A stretch of DNA of 64,000 nt from WVZL01 sp041862375 (GTDB taxonomy: Bacteria > Acidobacteriota > Aminicenantia > Aminicenantales > Aminicenantaceae), in contig JBGVTE010000091.1 in NCBI GenBank assembly GCA_041862375.1, positions 1 through 64,000 of the forward strand, read 5' to 3'. The notes below the pieces were generated by a model. It searched no databases and had not been told where the DNA came from. It was given only the letters and a program-made list of their open reading frames with translations. Both the position numbers and the translations under genes were made by a program. Of this stretch, positions 33,817 to 42,797 are shown one piece after another; within the stretch, counting starts at the first letter, position 1; every line of letters begins with the position of its first letter.

Positions 33817-36642
33817 ATGATAAAGCAAAAAATAATCCTTTTATTTTTTGGGCTTTTTTTCCTCTACTCCATGCAATCTTTAGCTATTGAAACTGGGGAA
33901 ATCCAAGGAAAAGTTCATGATGAAAAAGGAATTGGATTGCCGGGAGTTGAAATCACAGCCGTAAGCAGCAGCCTCCAGGGAGTGCGAACTGCAATTTCCT
34001 CAAAAACTGGTGAATTTCACTTTCCTCTGCTCCCCGTGGGGAATTATAACCTAGTTTTTAAGCTCGAAGGATTTAATCCTCTTGTCCAGAAAAACGTGAT
34101 TGTCCGCTTGGGAATGGCGACAAGTCTAAAAGTAAAAATGGAGATATCCGAAATTCAGGAAGAAATTGTCGTCACGGCAGAAAGGCCCCTGATTGATAAG
34201 ACTTCGATTGATACCAGCTACCGACTGAGCAGTGAAGATCTTGAAAAAATACCTGCCCAGAATCGTACAGTTGTCGATGTAGTTAAATTCACACCTGGAG
34301 TGAGCGGAGTCAGAGCCAATACCCGCAGAGGGCAAGCTATAGAGGGCCAGCCAAGTTTCCGCGGAGAAGGAGAAGAAGGAAACAACTGGATTGTTGATGG
34401 CCTCTCAATCAGCGGTGTAAGGCTGAAAAATTCAGGCATGAAACTGAATCTTGACTCGATTGAGGAAATACAGATCATCTCTGATCCCTTCAGTCCAGAA
34501 TTTGGCTCTGCCTATGGAGGCATAATTAACATGGTCACAAAGAGCGGAAGTAATGATTTTCAGGGAGAACTTTCCCTTGTCTTTATGAATAAACATCTCC
34601 AATCCGCTCGCCAGGAACAGCTCTCAATCGTGACTGAACCTGAGTATTTTTCAAACTACAACTGGTATTTTAACCTGGGCGGCCCCTTGATTAAGGATAA
34701 GCTGTGGTTTTTTATTTCCAATAACCTCTATTGGGACACTGAAGAGACAAGGGACAGCTCATTGGATTACTTTTTTATTGAAGGAGGCAAAAAAACTATA
34801 CGAAATAATAATCTCTTTGCAAAACTAAGCTATTCTCTAAACAGCAACCATAACCTTTCGTTAACTGGTGTATTACATAAATCACTCAGACAGAAAGGGG
34901 GAACAGGGATTCCTGATGTATACGAAGAAAAACACTTTACTGATACAATTCTCCGGGTCAATTACAAAGGAATTCTGAATGCTTCAACTTTTATTGAGGC
35001 AGGCTTAGGTCAGGCAAAAAGAGATTCTCTCATAGAACCAACGGATGGAGACTTAGGCCCTGCCATGTATTTTATCGAAGACATCGCTCAAAACATTCAC
35101 AACTCATACGGTAATATTACTGACAACCATAAGAGGTTTGATTTCAGCTTCAAGCTTACTAAACATCTGGAGACTGATACTTTCGGCAACCACGAACTAA
35201 GCTTTGGGTTTGAATACTATAATTTTTCTTCTGAATTCTGGGTTGATTTTACCGGCAAAGAAGAAGATCCCTTTCCCCAGAATGGCTTTGACAGCGGAAC
35301 AAAATATTCCTTTGAGACATGGAAAGGCGGAAGAGGGACTCCTACCTTTCTCTATGAGTATGGTGAATTCAGCTTTTTAAATTCTGCTCTCGGAATTGGG
35401 CTTTTCTTCAAGGATAAAGTTTCCTGGAACAGGTTTACCTTAATGGCAGGTTTTCGCACCCAAACCCAGCTCTGCCGCGATGAACAAGGAAATAAGCTAT
35501 GGTCCTGGAATTTACAGGATTTCCTTTCTCCCCGCTTTTCACTTGCAGTAGATTTGACAGGAGACGGCTCGAACGTGATTAAACTCGGTTGGGGAAGATT
35601 TTCAGATGTAATTACCACCATGCCCTTAGGATTATTCAGCTCAGGAGCAGGTCTAACATTCAGCAGATACAAATGGAATAGTCACCAGAATCCCTCTCCT
35701 ATTGAATTGCATCAAGGTTCAAACTGGGAATTCATCGACGAGCAAAAAAGCCAGTCCTTTGAAATCTCCCCTGGAATGACTCCCAATTTTGCCACCCGTT
35801 ACCTCATCGAATATGACCGTAAGTTAGGTGCTAACTGGGCGCTTAAGACTCGCTACGTCCGCTTGAAAGCAGAATATCTCCTTGAGGTGCTTGCTGTACT
35901 CGACCTCGAAACCGAGAATAATTACAAATTTCTCTATGATAATTTCGAACATAAAAGAAGGAATTATTCAGGCGTTGAAGTTGAACTCAACGGAAGAATC
36001 GGGCAAAATTTCTTCCTCAATTCCTCTTACAGCTATTCTTCCTCCAAGGGAACTAATCCTGGACAGAGTGAGTCTGGCTCCTGGAGCCAGGAAGAAGGAA
36101 GCACCACCTATATCGGTCTCTTCGGAAATCATCTGTACGTGCCTGATATTCCTGAATTAAAAAAAATGAAAGAGTTCATAGACTGGGCTCTTGGTGGATT
36201 AGGCGGAAGGGGAATCGGAGACGAAGGCTGGTATGGAAAGCTGCCCTATGCGCTTGACCACAATATCAAAATCAACCTCGTCTATCTTTTCCCTTTTGGG
36301 GTGAGTTTATCTACTTCCTTTGAATGGTTGTCGGGTTACTACTGGGAAAAATTGGGTCTTGTTCCTTTATTTGGTTACTACGCCCTTCCAGAAGGAAGGG
36401 GCACACGAAAAACACCTGCCCATGCCTACCTTGATGTCGGCCTGGAGAAAGAATTTCAGCTCAAAAACTCTGGAAAAGGCTTTCCGCATGGATTAAAACT
36501 AGCTCTAAGACTTGACATGTTCAACCTTCTTAACAGTCAGGAGCCTATTTCATACGTTAAAGAAGACACTGCTATTTTTGGTGCTGTTTGGGGGAGGCAG
36601 CAACCCCGCCAGGCTCGGATGATGATTAAGCTTAAGTGGTAG
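33817..36642 (+). CDS. TonB-dependent receptor with carboxypeptidase-like N-terminal domain
   Basis: ATG 33817 is preferred because it starts a signal peptide (MIKQKIILLFFGLFFLYS) behind AGAGGGA; the frame is open from 33712. 941 residues. Residues 25-110 are a CarboxypepD_reg-like beta-sandwich (GEIQGKVHDEKGIGLPGVEI). The plug follows (VTAERPLIDKTSID ... YGGIINMVTKSGSNDF), then a 22-strand-type barrel rich in Tyr, Trp and Asn ending RMMIKLKW. This OAR/SusC-like type imports oligomers or peptides across the outer membrane. No SusD partner is adjacent. A hairpin-like repeat follows the stop, where it converges with glmS. Confidence 0.92.
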   Translation: MIKQKIILLFFGLFFLYSMQSLAIETGEIQGKVHDEKGIGLPGVEITAVSSSLQGVRTAISSKTGEFHFPLLPVGNYNLVFKLEGFNPLVQKNVIVRLGMATSLKVKMEISEIQEEIVVTAERPLIDKTSIDTSYRLSSEDLEKIPAQNRTVVDVVKFTPGVSGVRANTRRGQAIEGQPSFRGEGEEGNNWIVDGLSISGVRLKNSGMKLNLDSIEEIQIISDPFSPEFGSAYGGIINMVTKSGSNDFQGELSLVFMNKHLQSARQEQLSIVTEPEYFSNYNWYFNLGGPLIKDKLWFFISNNLYWDTEETRDSSLDYFFIEGGKKTIRNNNLFAKLSYSLNSNHNLSLTGVLHKSLRQKGGTGIPDVYEEKHFTDTILRVNYKGILNASTFIEAGLGQAKRDSLIEPTDGDLGPAMYFIEDIAQNIHNSYGNITDNHKRFDFSFKLTKHLETDTFGNHELSFGFEYYNFSSEFWVDFTGKEEDPFPQNGFDSGTKYSFETWKGGRGTPTFLYEYGEFSFLNSALGIGLFFKDKVSWNRFTLMAGFRTQTQLCRDEQGNKLWSWNLQDFLSPRFSLAVDLTGDGSNVIKLGWGRFSDVITTMPLGLFSSGAGLTFSRYKWNSHQNPSPIELHQGSNWEFIDEQKSQSFEISPGMTPNFATRYLIEYDRKLGANWALKTRYVRLKAEYLLEVLAVLDLETENNYKFLYDNFEHKRRNYSGVEVELNGRIGQNFFLNSSYSYSSSKGTNPGQSESGSWSQEEGSTTYIGLFGNHLYVPDIPELKKMKEFIDWALGGLGGRGIGDEGWYGKLPYALDHNIKINLVYLFPFGVSLSTSFEWLSGYYWEKLGLVPLFGYYALPEGRGTRKTPAHAYLDVGLEKEFQLKNSGKGFPHGLKLALRLDMFNLLNSQEPISYVKEDTAIFGAVWGRQQPRQARMMIKLKW

Positions 36643-36670
36643 GGATTGAAAAGCACTATCCTTAGTTGAA

Positions 36671-36743
36671 GGGAATGATTCTATTTCCCTATAGAGGAAA
36701 ACAATTAACACTTATCACGAAGGAGAAAAATAGAATCGTCCCC
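36671..36743. repeat. Palindromic repeat between convergent genes
   Basis: gggaatgattctattt (36671-36686) is complementary, with one mismatch, to aaatagaatcgtcccc (36728-36743), spanning the gap between the TonB receptor and glmS stops. It could act as a two-way terminator, and it shares the gggaa/gtcccc-ended palindrome style of the element at 58661. Confidence 0.45.
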
Positions 36744-38572
36744 TATTCCACTGTGACGCTTTTTGCCAGATTACGGGGTTGGTCTACATCAGCTCCCCGT
36801 TTAGTGGCAACATAATAGGCAAAAAGCTGTAGGGGAAGTACAGTTAAAAGAGGAGAAAAAAGAGGGTGTACCGGAGGAATGGGGATAACCCTGTCGACTT
36901 TCCCTTTTATCTCTTCATCGTCTTCAAAAGCCACCGCTATGACATATCCATCGCGAGTTTTAACTTCAGAGATATTGCTCATCATCTTTTCATAAACTCT
37001 ATCCTTGGGAACTATTGCCATAGTCGGCATTTTGTCATCAATAAGGGCAATTGGTCCGTGCTTCATTTCTCCTCCCGGATAGGCTTCTGCATGAATGTAG
37101 GAAATTTCCTTCAGTTTAAGGGCTCCCTCCAAGGCAGCAGGAAAATTAACCCAGCGTCCCAGATATAGAAAGTGGAAAAGAGATATAAAATTGTGAGCAA
37201 TTTCCTCGATCGACTTTGCCTGACTGAGAATTTTCTCCATTTTATTAGGTAGACGCTGCAATTCCTGAATGATGGAAAGAGATGATTTTTTATCAATCTT
37301 CCTCTTCAACTGGGCTAAATACAGAGCCAAGAGTGCTAAAGCTATCATCTGGGCAGAGAAGGTCTTCGTTGCTGCAACCCCAATTTCAGGCCCTGCATGG
37401 GTGTAAAGAACCCCTTCTGCTTTCCTTGCTATGGAAGAGTTTACAACATTCGAGATGGCAAGAGTGGTGGAGTTCTTTTCTTTGAGAGCCTGCAAGGCGG
37501 CCAAGGTGTCAGCTGTCTCTCCTGATTGCGAAATAACAACAGCAAAATCACTATTGTCGAGGAGAAAATCTCGATAGCGGTATTCAGAAGAATACTCAAC
37601 ATCAACAGGAATCTGGGCTAAACTTTCAAGCATATATTTTCCAACCAATCCAGCATGATAGGATGTACCACAGGCAATAATAACTACTCTCTGTATATTC
37701 TTTAAGAATTGGGAAGATATCCCTATCTCATTTAACAAGACTTTGCCTGAATCAAGGGATATTCTTCCGTGAAGAGTATCTCTCACGACTTGAGGCTGTT
37801 CAAATATCTCTTTGAGCATAAAATGTTTAAAACCTCTCTTCTCAATCATCAGAGGGCTCCATAATATCTCATCCGCTTTTTTGTTAAGTTCTTTTCCATT
37901 AAAATCCCTAAACTTTACACCATCAGGTTTAACAACAGCCATTTCCCTGTCCTCAAGAAATACAACTTTCTTCGTATGGGGAAGAATAGGATTGATATCA
38001 GAAGAGACGAAGTATTCTCCCTCACCTAAACCAATCGCAGCAGGAGGTCCCAGCTTTGCTGCAACAATTTTCTTGGGATCCCGTGTGGAAATAACAGCTA
38101 TGGCATAAGCTCCCTCAAGCTCATTTAGAGCTTTAAGGATGGCTTCTTCAAGGTTGCCCTTAAAATATTTCTCTATAAGATGGGCGATAATTTCTGTATC
38201 AGTCTCTGTGACGAATGAATGGCCCTCTTCTTTTAATATATTTTTTAAATAGAGATAGTTTTCGATAATGCCATTATGAACCACAACTAATGACTCGGTA
38301 CAGTCCCGGTGAGGATGAGCATTTTCTTCCGAAGGAGAGCCATGGGTTGCCCATCTGGTATGACCTATTCCATAGTCTCCTTCAAGAGGAAAAGATTTCA
38401 GGCTCTCTTCGAGAAGAGGAATTTTTCCCTTAACACGCCTGATATTCAGCTTCCCATTGCTTACGACAGCAATACCCGCTGAATCATATCCTCTGTACTC
38501 AAGCCTTTTTAGTCCATCCAGTAAGACCGAAACAATATTTTTAGAGCCTATATAGCCGATAATCCCGCACAT
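36743..38572 (-). CDS. glmS: Glutamine:fructose-6-phosphate aminotransferase
   Basis: 609 residues, full length. It makes glucosamine 6-phosphate, the entry to UDP-GlcNAc for peptidoglycan and lipid A. The N-terminal glutaminase starts CGIIGYIG with the catalytic Cys2 after Met removal; GHTRWATHG and HNGIIENY are conserved. Two SIS isomerase domains follow (ACGTSYHAG, SQSGETADTLAAL, KTFSAQ), and the C-terminus LAKSVTVE is invariant in the family. The gene starts at the last base of glmU, so the two are translationally linked and cover successive steps. No glmS ribozyme motif was recognised, and the overlap leaves no leader for one. Confidence 0.97.
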   Translation of the reverse strand: MCGIIGYIGSKNIVSVLLDGLKRLEYRGYDSAGIAVVSNGKLNIRRVKGKIPLLEESLKSFPLEGDYGIGHTRWATHGSPSEENAHPHRDCTESLVVVHNGIIENYLYLKNILKEEGHSFVTETDTEIIAHLIEKYFKGNLEEAILKALNELEGAYAIAVISTRDPKKIVAAKLGPPAAIGLGEGEYFVSSDINPILPHTKKVVFLEDREMAVVKPDGVKFRDFNGKELNKKADEILWSPLMIEKRGFKHFMLKEIFEQPQVVRDTLHGRISLDSGKVLLNEIGISSQFLKNIQRVVIIACGTSYHAGLVGKYMLESLAQIPVDVEYSSEYRYRDFLLDNSDFAVVISQSGETADTLAALQALKEKNSTTLAISNVVNSSIARKAEGVLYTHAGPEIGVAATKTFSAQMIALALLALYLAQLKRKIDKKSSLSIIQELQRLPNKMEKILSQAKSIEEIAHNFISLFHFLYLGRWVNFPAALEGALKLKEISYIHAEAYPGGEMKHGPIALIDDKMPTMAIVPKDRVYEKMMSNISEVKTRDGYVIAVAFEDDEEIKGKVDRVIPIPPVHPLFSPLLTVLPLQLFAYYVATKRGADVDQPRNLAKSVTVE

Positions 38573-39951
38573 TACTTTTTCTTCTTCCGTTTAGTCCATC
38601 CGGGCTTTTCAACTTGCGTGGCGCGTTCAACAGCTAAAGCTTCAGCCTTTACATCTTTTGTTATGGTAGAGCCAGCTCCTATGTAAGCTTTTTTGCCAAT
38701 CCTGAGAGGCGCCACCAATTCTGTTCCTGAGCCAATAAATGCTCCTGCCTCAATGTAGGTCTTATACTTTTTAAAGCCATCATAATTACAGGAAATCGTA
38801 CCCGCTCCTATATTAACATCTTGCTCCACCTCACAATCTCCCAGGTAGGTGAGGTGTCCTGCTTTTGACCTCGGACCAAAAGTTGTGTTTTTCATCTCAA
38901 CAAAATTTCCAACTTTGGCGCCTGAACGAATGACTGTCTTTGGCCTTAAATGGGCAAAAGGCCCTACTTTGGCATCGTCCTCTATAATGCTCTCCTCTAT
39001 GAAAGTAGAACTAAAAATCTTGACACGATTTCCCACCCTGGAGTTTATAAGATGGACAAAAGGGAATAGCTGGCAACTGTTTCCAATCCTCGTATTTCCC
39101 TCAACAATAACAGAAGAATATATGATAGTATCCATGCCTATTCGAACATCCAAGTCTATCCAGGTATTTTTGGGATCATAGATCGTAACTCCATCATCGG
39201 TAAGTGCTTTGATTTTTCGATCTCTCAGCAGCTCAGCTGCCTTGGCCATTTCTAACCGCGTGTTGATTCCCAGAACTTCTTCAGGTCGAGAAGTTTTATA
39301 AACACCGGTCTTTTTATCCTGTAGAGATATAACTTCGACAACATCTGTCAGATAGTACTCTCCCTTTTTATTTTGATTTGAAATCTTCGGCAGCGCCTGG
39401 AGGAGGTCTTCAATTCTGCAAACATATACTCCAACGTTTATCCTTTTTATCTTCTTCTGAGCAGGAGTTGCATCTTTCTCTTCAATGATCCTTATTACAT
39501 TATTTTCACAGCGAATAAGACGTCCAAATCCTTCAGGATTATCCAGCTCAGCACTCATGAAAGTCATGCAATTTCCCTCGCGGCGATGAAAGGTCAACAG
39601 AGACTTCAAAGTTTCCGGTGCGATCACGGGTAAATCGCCATTGATAATGAGTACATCTTTTTCTTTTTCTGTTTTTAAAAATTTTCTAGATGCCAGAACA
39701 GCATGAGCTGTCCCCAGTTGGTGTTGCTGGAAAATAAAATTCACATAAGGAGAAGATATTTCTCTTATCACTTCATTTTTTTGATAGCCAACAACTATAT
39801 AAATTTTTTCAGGTTTTAATTTCTGAACACAGTCCACTACTAACTGAAGCATTGATTTTCCCATGATCTTATGGAGGACTTTAATTCTTTCTGATTTAAA
39901 CCTGGTTCCCTGTCCAGCGGCAAGGACAAGGGCGACAATCCCTTGTTTCAT
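38572..39951 (-). CDS. glmU: Bifunctional GlmU: GlcN-1-P acetyltransferase / GlcNAc-1-P uridylyltransferase
   Basis: 459 residues. The N-terminal pyrophosphorylase has LAAGQGTRFKSE (11-22) and QLGTAHAV. The C-terminal half is a left-handed beta helix of hexapeptide repeats (VGPFAHLRPKTVIRSGAKVG, NIGAGTISCNYDG), with the acetyl-CoA region GSGTELVAPL. It makes UDP-GlcNAc. It overlaps the upstream TPR gene by 4 bp and glmS by 1 bp, making a tight three-gene unit. The very C-terminus is short and basic (PGWTKRKKKK). Confidence 0.97.
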   Translation of the reverse strand: MKQGIVALVLAAGQGTRFKSERIKVLHKIMGKSMLQLVVDCVQKLKPEKIYIVVGYQKNEVIREISSPYVNFIFQQHQLGTAHAVLASRKFLKTEKEKDVLIINGDLPVIAPETLKSLLTFHRREGNCMTFMSAELDNPEGFGRLIRCENNVIRIIEEKDATPAQKKIKRINVGVYVCRIEDLLQALPKISNQNKKGEYYLTDVVEVISLQDKKTGVYKTSRPEEVLGINTRLEMAKAAELLRDRKIKALTDDGVTIYDPKNTWIDLDVRIGMDTIIYSSVIVEGNTRIGNSCQLFPFVHLINSRVGNRVKIFSSTFIEESIIEDDAKVGPFAHLRPKTVIRSGAKVGNFVEMKNTTFGPRSKAGHLTYLGDCEVEQDVNIGAGTISCNYDGFKKYKTYIEAGAFIGSGTELVAPLRIGKKAYIGAGSTITKDVKAEALAVERATQVEKPGWTKRKKKK

Positions 39952-40454
39952 TTCATCCTGGTGATGAGTAAGAATTTTTTATCTTCTCGGAGGGATTCAA
40001 AATCTCTCTCATTCTGTGCTAATATCTTGAAATTTTTATCAATTTGAATGGCTTTTCTTAAATGTTCTAGACAGTTATCCGTGTCTCCCATCAAACAGTA
40101 GACATCTGCCAATAAATAGAAAATTTTTCCTTCTTGGGGATTTAATTCCTGAGCTTTTTTGAGTAATTTCAGAGCTTCCTCATATTCTCCGCTGTTAATC
40201 TTATAAATGCTGTATTGATAATAGTCGTTAAAGGTCTTTAGTTTAATCGATGTTTCCTCCAGCCGTTCGTTACAGATTGACAAATAAATATGTGCCCGAT
40301 CAACAAGCTCCTTTTCAGTGCAATATTTTTCCAAAAATGTCTTGAGCAATTCTACAGCCTTTTGAAATTCCCCTTTGTGGAAGGCCTTCATGGCAGTACT
40401 GTAAGCTAAGAGCACTTTATCATAATCGCTCTTTTTTGCTGCCTGTTTAGTCAC
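39948..40454 (-). CDS. TPR-repeat protein upstream of glmU
   Basis: 168 residues of about four TPR-like helix pairs: AFHKGEFQKAVELLKTFLEK, INSGEYEEALKLLKKAQELN, LLADVYCLMGDTDNCLEHL. There is no signal peptide or membrane segment, so it is cytoplasmic. The 4-bp overlap with glmU shows co-translation, but TPR proteins bind partners of many kinds and no specific function follows from the sequence. It heads the TPR-glmU-glmS unit, which might make it a regulator or scaffold for amino-sugar synthesis; that is inference. Confidence 0.8.
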   Translation of the reverse strand: MTKQAAKKSDYDKVLLAYSTAMKAFHKGEFQKAVELLKTFLEKYCTEKELVDRAHIYLSICNERLEETSIKLKTFNDYYQYSIYKINSGEYEEALKLLKKAQELNPQEGKIFYLLADVYCLMGDTDNCLEHLRKAIQIDKNFKILAQNERDFESLREDKKFLLITRMK

Positions 40455-40708
40455 TTTTCTATCCTGAGAGAAAACATGGATTTTAATTTCCCTAATTCTA
40501 TATCAGAATGCTGGCTTTGACAAGAAAAAAATAACTGTAATCATCTATTTTTCCGTGATTAGAGATGAAGCAGTCATCAGCAAGGAGGTATGCGGCTTCC
40601 CTGATTGTCAATTATGAATACATTTCATCATTAATAGCAATTAAATATTCTTTTAACGAAAAATCCCATAGACAGGAAGACAAGTGAGACGAAATAGACT
40701 GTTTCATT

Positions 40709-41545
40709 TCAGACAAAAGTCCAAAATTCAGGATTATCTGTAATAAAATTAACAGTTTTTACATGGAGACTGTGGCCTGCTTTATGTGCCTTGAAATGGC
40801 CAAGGACTGGGTAGCCAAGGAGGAACAAGTCGCCGATCAAATCTAAAATTTTATGCCGGACAAACTCATCTGGATAGCGGAGAGGACCGTTTATGACTTC
40901 CTTTTCATCAAGAACAATAGCATTCTCCAAAGAACCACCTAGGGCCAATCCTTCTTCGAGAAGATAAGGAACATCCTTTAAAAATCCGAAAGTTCGGGCT
41001 GGAGCAATCTCTTCAACAAAATTATGTTGATTAACAGTAAAATTTAATTCCTGACTTTTTATAGCTGGATGGTCGTACTCAATAGAGCAGGTGATCCTAA
41101 AAAGAGAATCGGGATAAAAGGAAACATAAGAATCATTCTCTTGAATTTTATGATGTTTTTTAATTTTTATATGATTTCTCTTCTGGGGAAGTGATTTTAT
41201 TCCCACCTTTTGAATGGCTCGAACAAAGGGATATGCACTCCCATCCATGATGGGAATCTCGCATCCCTTGAGTTCGATAACCAGGCTACTTACATTGAAT
41301 ACATAAAGTACAGCTAACAAATGTTCAATAGTCTGAATACTGCACTCTTCTTCAGTAAGAGAAGTAGAGCTTTTAGTCTCAATTCTTTTTGGATCGAGAC
41401 TAAACTCTAAACTGTTTAAATCAGATCTACGAAAAAGTATCTTCCCCGAAGAGGATGGCCTTAAGAGAAGCTTAACCTTCTTTCCGGAATGTATTCCGAC
41501 TCCCTCTAAGCACACCTCTTTTTTAACTGTCTTTTTATCAACCAT
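40709..41545 (-). CDS. lpxC: UDP-3-O-acyl-N-acetylglucosamine deacetylase
   Basis: 278 residues. LpxC performs the committed step of lipid A synthesis and marks a Gram-negative cell with lipopolysaccharide. Zinc ligands H75 (TIEHLLAVL), H231 and D235 (HKILDLIGDL) and the catalytic H258 (KAHKAGHSLH) are present. GVGIHSGK near the start and SLENAIVLD are also conserved. It is divergent from larB and not clustered with other lpx genes. The 254-bp gap downstream (40455-40708) has no gene. Confidence 0.96.
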   Translation of the reverse strand: MVDKKTVKKEVCLEGVGIHSGKKVKLLLRPSSSGKILFRRSDLNSLEFSLDPKRIETKSSTSLTEEECSIQTIEHLLAVLYVFNVSSLVIELKGCEIPIMDGSAYPFVRAIQKVGIKSLPQKRNHIKIKKHHKIQENDSYVSFYPDSLFRITCSIEYDHPAIKSQELNFTVNQHNFVEEIAPARTFGFLKDVPYLLEEGLALGGSLENAIVLDEKEVINGPLRYPDEFVRHKILDLIGDLFLLGYPVLGHFKAHKAGHSLHVKTVNFITDNPEFWTFV

Positions 41546-41717
41546 TATCAGCTCACAAAAATCCTTTTCAAAAGCAGGATTCTCTCATTATTTATTCAGC
41601 CTTGCCAATATGTATTACAAGTATAGATTAGAAAGACAATCATATCAATCATATCAATATAGAATTTGGACTTATAAAGTCTTTACGCTCTTCAGTCTAT
41701 CTGGTAGAATCTTTCTG

Positions 41718-42461
41718 ATGAAATCGAAACTCGAAGAAATTCTAAACGAGGTTCACAAAGGGAAATTATCCCCTAAGGATGCACTGCAAGTTTTGAAAGA
41801 TTATCCTTACCAGGATTTGAGCTTTGCAAAAATTGACCACCATCGGGAGGTAATAAAGGGCCTCCCAGAGATAGTTTTTGGCCTGGGAAAGACAGACAAA
41901 CAAATCATAACTATTTCCTTAGAGATACTTAAGAAAGGTAGCAACCTCCTCATCACAAAAGTAGAAAAATCCCTTTTTGAAAAAATTAAGAAAAAAATAC
42001 CTCAAGTTGCATACAATCCTCAGGCAAAAGCCATCTATCTCAAACAGAAAGAACCTCCTCCGGGAAAGGGAAAAATAATTATTATGACTGCCGGGACTTC
42101 AGATATTCCTGTGGCTGAGGAAGCGTATGTAACAGCTGATATCTTGGGAAATAAAACAGAGAAGATATACGATGTTGGAGTGGCTGGACTCCACAGGTTG
42201 CTCGGGGAATATGAAAAAATTAGACAAGCAAGGGTAATTATAGTTGTTGCTGGCATGGAAGGTGCTCTGCCAAGTGTAGTGGCTGGGCTGACAAAAATCC
42301 CCATTATAGCTGTTCCTACTAGCGTCGGCTACGGAGCAAGCTTTAAGGGATTAGCAGCCCTTTTAGCGATGCTCAATTCTTGCCCAGGGGGAGTTGCTGT
42401 TGTAAATATCGACAATGGATTTGGTGCCGCATACTTAGCAAGCTCGATAAACCACCTCTAA
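41718..42461 (+). CDS. larB: LarB-type carboxylase (nickel-pincer cofactor), PurE-like
   Basis: ATG 41718 is chosen (MKSKLEEILNEVHKGKLS is the family's usual beginning); the frame is open from 41610. 247 residues. The N-terminal part has LDHHRE-like IDHHREVIKGLPEIVFG, and the C-terminal part is a PurE fold: IIIMTAGTSDIPVAEEA, VVAGMEGALPSVVAGL, AVPTSVGYGASFKG and VNIDNGFGAAYLA. LarB carboxylates and activates nicotinic acid adenine dinucleotide for the nickel-pincer cofactor of lactate racemase-type enzymes. larC, larE and larA are not in the window. Confidence 0.9.
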   Translation: MKSKLEEILNEVHKGKLSPKDALQVLKDYPYQDLSFAKIDHHREVIKGLPEIVFGLGKTDKQIITISLEILKKGSNLLITKVEKSLFEKIKKKIPQVAYNPQAKAIYLKQKEPPPGKGKIIIMTAGTSDIPVAEEAYVTADILGNKTEKIYDVGVAGLHRLLGEYEKIRQARVIIVVAGMEGALPSVVAGLTKIPIIAVPTSVGYGASFKGLAALLAMLNSCPGGVAVVNIDNGFGAAYLASSINHL

Positions 42462-42730
42462 TACAAGCGCTCAGGGCTGACTTAATACAGACATTTCCAA
42501 AACCTTAATGAAGTAAAGCTATTCATATAAGACGCATTGGGGTATGGAAGAAAGGACCTTAGAAGAACCTGCCTCAGATAAGAGCAAAGAGGGAATAAAG
42601 TCATTGAGCTTTTTGTACTCATTGAAGGCTGAAAGAGGTGTTAATTAAAGTTTTTAAACAGCAGGGCAGCAAGGCTGTGAAAATAGGCTCAAAATATTTA
42701 TAACTTACTAATTTTTAGATACTTAGGCGC

Positions 42731-42759
42731 TTGACAATTGAGCCGTTCCTTCCTATATT
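42731..42759 (+). promoter_or_regulatory. Sigma-70 promoter of dnaG-rpoD
   Basis: TTGACA (42731-42736), a 17-bp spacer and TATATT (42754-42759) lie 38 bp before the dnaG ATG. This near-consensus promoter overlaps the longer open frame upstream of that ATG, which supports the shorter dnaG start. The remainder of the 336-bp gap (42462-42797) has no gene or hairpin that I could find. Confidence 0.7.
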
Positions 42760-42797
42760 TAATAGTAGTCTATATTTCATCCTTTTTTTTGTTCACC

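Noticed and set aside
36743..38600. glmS ribozyme upstream of glmS
   Set aside because: glmS overlaps glmU by one base, so there is no leader, and no ribozyme core was recognisable within glmU.
41640..41665. CRISPR-like or tandem array (aatcatatc repeats)
   Set aside because: Only two to three short A+T units without spacers; simple low-complexity repeat near the lpxC/larB divergent region.
42738..42797. Longer start for dnaG
   Set aside because: It overlaps a near-consensus promoter, and the family begins at MEIVDQIRQ.
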